Source of the DNA: Marvania coccoides
Taxonomy: Eukaryota; Chlorophyta; Trebouxiophyceae; Chlorellales; Chlorellaceae
Assembly: GCA_963854735.1 (NCBI GenBank)
Contig: OY978105.1
Location: 806,001-870,000, forward strand
DNA length: 64,000 bases
Direction of reading: 5' to 3'
Shown here: positions 57,733 to 64,000 of the stretch, piece after piece
How the letters are laid out: every line of letters begins with the position of its first letter
Position numbering within the stretch: the stretch's first letter is position 1
Made by a program: the position numbers and the translations under genes
Notes under the pieces: model-generated
Told to the model about the DNA's origin: nothing
The model's database searches: none
The model's input: only the letters and a program-made list of their open reading frames with translations

Positions 57733-57995
57733 TTCGACTAGAATGCAATTTTAAAAATGTCGAACGATGGCAGGAAGTAGCACCTTTTGGTTAGTTTCAT
57801 TTTATTTTTTCGGAAAAGGAAGGTCTTTCAAAAAAAAAACTCTGTCTTGACTTGAAATCTTCGGTATTATTATGGTTTCAATTTAACATGACTATTACTT
57901 CATGATTATATCAATGCGGTATCCTCCCCCAGCAACCCAACATTCTTAACCACCACCCAGATCACATCAGTCCCCATTTCTCATGAATTTCTCGT

Positions 57996-59023
57996 TCAAA
58001 GCTTAGAGAACCGCGGCGCCCGGCCCTCCGCCCTCGCTGCAAAAATCTCCCGAATGTCGGCGCTGCCTGGCAGCATCGCCGCATTCCACCTCGCTACCCG
58101 CTCCAGCCCCTCCTCTACAGTCCTCCCCCGCTGCTCCAGCAGCATGCGCTTGGTGCCTGCCAGCGCCAGCGGCGATTTGGCCGCCAGCGACTGTGCCAAC
58201 TTCACAGCGCCCGCCATGAGCTCCTCCTGCAGTAAAATGGGAGGAAAATCGCTGAATCTCAATAGGAGAAAAATGCATTTAAAGCTGACAATGAAATATT
58301 TCAAATGAAATGTGAGCTGTCTGGGCTCATTACTAAAAAGTAAGATTTTAACGAACTCCCACCTGCGTTGAGAATGTCTGGCTGACCAGATTGACGCCTT
58401 TAGCCTCGTTTCCGTCTATTATTCGACACGTCAGCGCCAATTCCCTCGCCACGCCCTCCCCCACAATGCCTGGCAGCCTGCAAAAAGTAAAACCCGTCAA
58501 ACGCATCAATACATGCCCCCCCTCTACACGCGTAACGTGAAACGTGCCTTGCTAGCGTGCCCATGTCAGAAGCCAGCCCCAAGTCAACCTCTTTCACGCT
58601 GAACTTTGCATCCAGGGTGGAAAGCCGAATATCACATGCAGTCACGAGGTCTACTCCCGCGCCCCAACACGCGCCATGAATGGCCGCAATCACCGGGCAC
58701 CGGCACAGCTCACACGCCGTCATGGCGCGCTGCAGCACCCCGACGAAGGCCAGGAAAGTAAGGCGGGCGCGGGCCTCGCAGGCGGCGCTGCCATCCCCCA
58801 ACGCATCACCTCCGAGGACGCTGAGGTCGATCCCTGCGCAGAAATTCCGGCCCAGGCCGTGAAGGACGATGGCGCGCGCTCCCTGGGCCTCCAGGTAGGC
58901 CAGCCCCGCTGGCAGTTCTTCCCACATGTCTGTGTTCATCGCATTGCTCTTGTCGGGGCGATCCAAGGCCAGGAAGCCGACATTGTCGCTCAGCTCACAT
59001 TGGATGCTTTTGAATCGCGCCAT
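57996..59023 (-). CDS. Delta(3,5)-delta(2,4)-dienoyl-CoA isomerase, peroxisomal
   Basis: Crotonase-fold enzyme that moves double bonds so unsaturated fatty acids can be beta-oxidised. Three exons (59023-58548, 58477-58363, 58226-57996), 273 residues. Seen: NVGFLALDRPDKSNAMNTDMW, NFCAGIDLSVL (oxyanion loop), CPVIAAIHGACWGAGVDLVTACDIRL, FSVKEVDLGLASDMGTLARLPGIVG, with the acidic catalytic residues in GVDL and KEVDLGLASD as in ECH1/DCI1, and KSPLALAGTKRMLL. The protein ends PRFSKL, a canonical SKL peroxisomal signal. Intron 1 is GC-AG, with its donor inside LAR|LPGIVG. Confidence 0.93.
58478..58547 (-). other. GC-AG intron in the dienoyl-CoA isomerase gene
   Basis: On the minus strand the donor is AAG|GCACGT and the acceptor TTGCAG|GCT. 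The only GT donor nearby (CAC|GTTTCA) puts a frameshift into the conserved TLARLPGIVG. Confidence 0.85.
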
Positions 59024-59728
59024 CTCCTCTTCGCCTTGTTTTTTCGATCTGTTGATTTTAATTAATCTAAAATGTTCTTGGAATGTTCTCGGAATCGGGC
59101 TTGAGCCTCTTTGTGTAAAGATAAAGCAAGCAATTTTTAAAACCGTTTTTTTTTAATAGACTGCTTATGGCAAGAGGGCCTTGAAAGCCTAAAACTGCCA
59201 GCTCCATAAAAAAGTGCTGACCTCCATAAAAAACTGCGACCTCCATAAAAAAGTGCTGACTGGGCTTGAGAAATGAAAAAAGCAAGGGGGTGAAGGGTGA
59301 ACGGAGAAGGAAACTGGACGCATGCTATTCAATTGGGGAGGTAGCAGCCAGCAGAAACAACATTTTGCTGATTGTCGTAAACGTCGTCAACGTCAAGAAG
59401 TGTGATGATGGTGAGGGGAGAAGCGGAAAATAGGAAATGCAAGACAAAAAAGATGGTCAAAATGAAAAGAGATGGACGAGGCTAAGAAATAACACGCTAA
59501 GCTGGCGGAAAAAAAAATATTGGTTTTGTGGAGGAAAAAAACAACTTTCAACTATGCACGCATGGCCTTCAAAGGAAAGAAGAAAAAATGAAACAAGGCA
59601 AGCACGCTTATTTAAAAAAACGGAGCTCATTTGAGCTCGTGATGGCCAATAGAATAAAAGATACATTTAGAAATGCAGAGAGCCTAAAAAAAATATCTGC
59701 GAGGTGAAATTTTAATTTTAATCCAAAT
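59024..59728. other. Spacer with a tandem repeat
   Basis: 705 bp; apart from the three-unit repeat at 59201-59259, nothing is recognised. Confidence 0.4.
59201..59259. repeat. Three-unit ~20-bp tandem repeat
   Basis: The units start at 59201, 59221 and 59240 with consensus cctccataaaaaagtgctga. Confidence 0.85.
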
Positions 59729-62131
59729 TTAGGAGGCCCCAGCGCCCTCAACTTCAGTGTGCGTGGACCCATCGCCGTCTGGGGCAGCTCTCTCAGCGGT
59801 GGTAGCCCCTTCGACCCCGGTATTGCTAGAAGGTTGACGCTGCGCCTGCTGCGCCTCCTGCTGCTGCGCTTTGGTGGCGTGGCTGGGGACGCCAAACTCC
59901 CCAGGGGGTCCTCCTCCCGTCGCCTCCACCATGGCTATCAGCAGCTCTGCCATTTTGCGCCGCTGCAGAGCCGGGGTGGCTGCAGCAAAGTGCTCGTACC
60001 TGCGCACCATCGCCTCGAACAAGCCCTGAACGCAGGCAGGGGTCGCCCGCATGAGCCCCAGCTTCACCTGGAACCGTCCAGACATTGAAGATCCCAGAAG
60101 CACGTCATCGCAGGCGAAAGAGGCGAAACCGGCGGTACCGTCACCGGTACTGAAAGGGGAACGCTCCGCAGTTGTCACGGGGGCAGCGGGAGAGGGGAGC
60201 GCTGCGAGTTCCGAGGCCAAAAACAGGTTGGGCCTGGCAGTGGCGGCAGGAGTTGCAGCCGTTGCAGCCGACCCTTGGCTAAGGTCGTCGTCCAGGCACA
60301 GCGCGACGCCGTGCATCCACGCCACCGCAGCAGACAGCGCTTCAGGCGCGGCGGGGTCGGTCAGACGCGGCGGGGAAGGAAGCGCTACGGCTGCCGCCGC
60401 TTGCTGCATCTGCTGCTGGATGTGTTGCTGTTGAATGGCCTGCTGCTGCAGCAGCAGGGTTTGCTGCGCAGCCTGCAGGTACTGTTGTTGCTGATGTTGC
60501 TGTTTCTGCTGCTGTGCGGCAGCCATGGGGGTCGCAGGGAGTGGAGTTGCTTGCTGCTGTGCCGCCGCTGCCGCCGCCGCTTGCTCTGCCATTGCCTGCG
60601 CAGCAGCGGCGACCTCCGCGAGCAGCACCGCAGGGGGCGCAGAGAGCGTGCGTTTGGGGGCTGGCAAGTTCTCAGGCGGACCCTCAGCGACACGCACAAG
60701 AGCAGCATTTTGCGGCCTGCGCAGCTGCTGCTGCTGCTGCTGCTGCAACTGCTGTTGGTGTTGCTGCTGCTGCACTGAAGTGCGCAGGGCGCGCACCCCA
60801 GAGGCCAGCGCGGCCAGCGTCCCGCTGCCCCGCAGCTCGTCTGCGTGCGCCAGCAATGCTGCGCTTGTCGCTGAAACAGCACTCCCAGACTGCCGCAGCG
60901 GGGAAGCCACGGCGCACCCCGCAGGCGGCGCAGCGCGCATCACCGCCGCCCACGCCGCCTCCAGCGACCCTGCAGCAGGATCGGCCTCTGCCGCCTCCGC
61001 TGCCGCTGCGGCGGCTGCCTGCGGCGGCCCCGGCAACGTCGGCTTCTCAGCTTCGAAGGAGATGAGCTCCACGCCCAGGTGCAGGTCTTCGACCAGGCGG
61101 CTGCTGTACTGCACTGTGTGTTTGCCTGATTCTCGGCTGAAGGCGGTGATGGTACCTTGGTAGTAAGCAGCGTCCGCCACCCAGCACACCCACACCCGCT
61201 GGCCCATCACAGCATCGCCAAAGTCGCGCTCCGCCCGGCGCTTCAGCCAGGAGGCCAGCGTGCCCCGCGAGCCCTCTCCTGGAGAAATAAAAAGATGTGT
61301 GTGTGGGGGGGGGGGGAAGGGGGGTTCAAAACAGTGGCGAAAAATGAGGGGAAATTATGCTTTGTTAGGACGAAACATTAGCGTTGGTGAGTTGTGGAGT
61401 TAGAGTAAATAGAGGCAGGCGTACCCTCTCCGACGACATGGATGCTTTCTTTCCACTTTTTGCTGAGCTCGCGGCCAGCGCAGCGCTCAAACTGCGAGCA
61501 CGTCATGATGCAGCCCCCTAGGCTTGCGTCCACCAACGGCAGCCCCGCAAACTGCCCAGAGGTGCATTGAATGTACCTACAGAGCATTGAAAAGCAGCAG
61601 AAACACTCTTCAATTCACCGCTACTACAGAAATTTCGGAAGAAAAAAAACATATTGAAATTTTTACTTACATGTCGCGGTCGTGGCCGCCCAAAAATTCG
61701 CCTTTCAAGCCGTTGCAAATTACGCTGCACAGCGGGCCCCACCCCAGGCGGATCACAGGGTGCAGCCCAGCGGCGGCCGAGGCAGTAGCGGTGGAGCGGC
61801 TGGAGCGCTGGCGGGCTGCCGGCGGGGCGCGTGCACGCGGGGAGAACGCCATTGGGAGCGGCGCCGACAGGCTAGGGGCGGGCGGCAGGTCGCCAGTTGA
61901 AAGCAGAGGAGGAGGGGTTGTTGTCACACCAAAGCAGTGGGCCAGTAACTCTGCAGCCGCGTGCTCGGTCTGCAAGTGTCGGTTACGGTGCGGCGTGAGT
62001 ATTCCGAAATGTGTGGAGGGGTAAGAGTGGGATACGAAGTGTCTCACCTTCTCGAGGCTGGATTTAGAGTAATGTTTCTCCTCCGGATTGAAGTTTAGAG
62101 CATCTCTACCCCGCAATTGTCTGCCGTCCAT
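59729..62131 (-). CDS. SAND-domain protein with Tudor-like domain and poly-Gln regions (VARL/ULT-like regulator)
   Basis: Four exons starting at 62131 (MDGRQLRGRDALNF). A low-complexity Ser/Ala/Pro region comes first. Residues of about 105-200 form a SAND-like domain: CSVICNGLKGEFLGGHDRDMYIQC, CIMTCSQFERCAGRELSKKWKESIHVVGEG, with a KKWKESI in place of the KDWK DNA-binding core. A Tudor-like motif follows (GQRVWVCWVADAAYYQGTITAFSRESGKHTVQY), then a long Gln/Ala-rich region (VQQQQHQQQLQQQQQQQL, QQQATPLPATPMAAAQQQKQQHQQQQ) and a C-terminal helical part ending GAGAS. SAND domains bind DNA; volvocine RegA/VARL proteins and plant ULTRAPETALA carry them. That this is a transcriptional regulator is inferred from domain content. 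Size is about 700 residues. The Tudor-like call is tentative. Confidence 0.8.
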
Positions 62132-63023
62132 CGACACCCGACTAAGAATAGCTGTCGGGTGGGATCTTTGTGCTTTGGCGAGAAAGCAGACGGCTTTTGA
62201 TGCTGGATTTTAAATTTTAATGGGGTCCCGTGCGCGGTTGGGTGGGTCTGGTAACAGATGCAGTAGGAAATGCACAGTGCATATATATGATTTGCGGTCA
62301 AGGTGCCAGGTAGTCACTTTTTCTGCCTCTTACCTTTTATTAGAAGAAGTTGCCCGCTTCCTCTTTATGCGACACGGGTTTGTCGTGCAAATGACTGCTC
62401 TCCGCCGGGTTGGGCGAATAAATCGAGGCTAAGGAAGGTACGACCAGTCCCAGCGCAGCCTTGGTTCGATGTTGAAAGGGTCTTGAATTTCTCGGAGCGG
62501 CGGAACGGCGGTTTGAAAAGAAACTGGCATTACATGCAACCAGCCTGGTACCTAATAGGTGATGCCTCGTGAGTGTTTTAAAGCGTTAAAAATAGGGTTC
62601 AATCGAAAAGCAAATGCTGGAATTACGGCAGCGGAGGAGCTACTAGCTAATAAACGTAGTACCTTTATTTACCTCCAGGGCCCACCTGAGTCATTGCATC
62701 GACTTTTAGCAGCTTCCGTGCCCCATGCAACTGCCAAGTTGCATCTGGTTCGCCCACTATATTGGCTGGCTGCCTTCAACAAAATATGTCGGGGATGGGC
62801 CTCGCTGGCTTCTTCTGACCATCGCTGGCTGTGTCCCGGGGACATGGCATGCTGCCACTCGTCTTTCATCGCTATGGCCCACGGGCCGAGTCACCTAGCC
62901 TTCCCTTCCTTCTTGTTTTTTCCAAGTGCACTGCACACAGCAGCAGTCACATGTTTGGTTGTTTTTGAGCTGTGCTACTTAATATTAAGTTTTGACTATT
63001 TTAAGCATTAAAAGCTGCCAAAG
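62132..63023. other. Divergent spacer (SAND gene / Derlin)
   Basis: 890 bp. A 150-codon open frame at 62559-63011 lacks a family motif, and its codons do not resemble the neighbouring exons, so it is not called. Promoters of both genes lie here. Confidence 0.4.
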
Positions 63024-64000
63024 ATGCCACCAAGAGCGCCAGGCCAGGTCCACGATTTAAATGAAAGGTAAATGAACGATCTAAGAACTTTCGCCGTCTT
63101 TCTGTCAAAACAAGGATGCATTTTCGCACCAACGCCATTCCAGCTCACGTATCATCCTTTTACCTGCCGCAGGACCTTCCAGCAGTGGTATTCGTCGCTT
63201 CCGATCATCACACGGTCTCTATTCACGTGCTACATCGTCACCGGCTTGCTGCTGTTCGTCAGAGTGCTGCCAGTGGCCTACATGTACCATGCCTGGGGCC
63301 AGATCTTCAAGCTGCCGGTCCCTCAGGTGTGGCGCCTGCTCACAAATTTCACCGTCATCGGAGGTCCCAGCATCAACTTCCTCTTCCAGCTCGTCTGGCT
63401 GTAAGTAGTGGCTCTACAGTACACAGCTGTTCTACATGATAACGTGTGCCGCTTCTTATTTTTTTGGGGGATACGAAGCAAAGCATGCTTGGTTCTGCCG
63501 CTGGCTGGCTATCGTTAGTTTCCACGCTGCAATACAGCAGATTTGAGAAACCCGCATTGAACAGCTTACGCTGAAAATACATTTTATTTTGTATTGTATT
63601 CAGCACTATAGATTATATCTTACGTTCCTTCATTTTTTTAATTTTTTTTTGGCAGGATCCGCTACGGGGCCTCCTACGAAACGGCCAAGTTCCTGGGCAA
63701 CACCGCCGATGCGCTGACCATGCTGCTCACTGGTATGGTCTCCATCATGGGCCTGGACCTCTTACTTCCTTTCTTTTTTGGTTCTGTTTTCCACGGCCCC
63801 TCCCTCATCTTCATGCTGCTCTACCTGTGGTCCAAGCACAACCCTACCACCCCCGTCTCCTTCTTTGGGGTCGTCACCTTCAACGCGGCCTACCTGCCGT
63901 TTGCGCTGCTGGCGCTGGACGCCATCCAAGGCGCCTCGGTGAAAACGGGGGTTACCGGGATCTTGGCGGGCCATATCTACTACTTCCTGACAGACGTGTA
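63024..64000 (+). CDS. Derlin-family ER protein, 3' end outside the window
   Basis: Rhomboid-like pseudoprotease of the ER that helps pull misfolded proteins out for degradation (ERAD), working with Cdc48/p97. Three exons are visible (63024-63067, 63173-63400, 63656-64000+); junctions stay in phase. Seen: TFQQWYSSLPIITRSLFTCYIVT (the family's typical first helix lead-in), FKLPVPQVWRLLTNFTVIGGPSINFLFQLVWL, then YGASYETAKF (RYS-type), LLTGMVSIMGLDLLLPFFFG, SLIFMLLYLWSKHNPTTPVSFFGV and LPFALLALDAIQG. The run reaches the window edge inside the last helix (AGHIYYFLTDV). The first exon is short (MPPRAPGQVHDLNER) and is accepted because it splices cleanly in frame. Confidence 0.93.

Noticed and set aside
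60384..60780. Plus-strand Leu-rich open frame opposite the SAND gene considered as a membrane protein
   Set aside because: It is the antisense of the poly-Gln/Ala coding region of the minus-strand gene.
62559..63011. 150-codon open frame before the Derlin gene
   Set aside because: No recognisable domain; codon use unlike neighbours; overlaps the likely promoter.

Overview
This window is nuclear DNA from a photosynthetic eukaryote, most likely a chlorophyte green alga. Four things point that way. There is a nuclear psaL gene with a plastid transit peptide and a C-terminus of the chlorophyte type. There are plastid genes of the green lineage (thioredoxin y, an LSF2-type glucan phosphatase, a proton-pump-interactor homologue). 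Most genes are split by short introns, with GC-rich exons and AT-rich, pyrimidine-tailed introns and spacers. A SAND-domain regulator is present, a type known from volvocine algae and plants. I cannot name the genus. No rRNA, tRNA, CRISPR or prokaryotic operon structure was seen.

Layout, left to right. 0-8 kb: the 3' part of a CDF zinc transporter, thioredoxin y, an MscS channel and a long coiled-coil protein with a possible PP1-docking motif. 8-16 kb: a 12-exon R3H/DEIH-box/ankyrin/RGG helicase, then a plastid SnoaL-like protein. 16-18.5 kb: a gene-poor stretch with the 3' end of a LINE-like retroelement. 18.5-25 kb: an unrecognised secreted Cys-rich protein, a PP2C phosphatase and an S-adenosylmethionine-type mitochondrial carrier. 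25-36.7 kb: topoisomerase III, a plastid GIY-YIG-like protein, an RCC2-like protein, an NDUFAF6-like protein, and an unknown Lys-rich protein whose last exon looks frameshifted.

37-48 kb: a plastid ABC1 kinase, an intronless FkbM methyltransferase, a proton-pump-interactor homologue, a plastid GNAT and a TPR membrane protein. 48-56 kb: a BRCT/RG-rich protein, LSF2, a second GNAT-like protein and psaL. 56-64 kb: an unknown membrane protein, a small Gln-rich protein, a peroxisomal dienoyl-CoA isomerase, a SAND/Tudor-like regulator and the 5' part of a Derlin.

The genes do not form one pathway. Most plastid proteins here are unlinked functionally: PSI assembly, starch phosphate turnover, redox, quinone/lipid kinase and osmotic release. 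Three divergent gene pairs share spacers of 268 to 389 bp and probably share promoters. The most useful oddities are three GC-AG introns, a frameshift in a G4C4 run, a 58-bp duplication that copies a splice acceptor, and the SAND/Tudor-like protein. I found no clearly undescribed multi-gene system.
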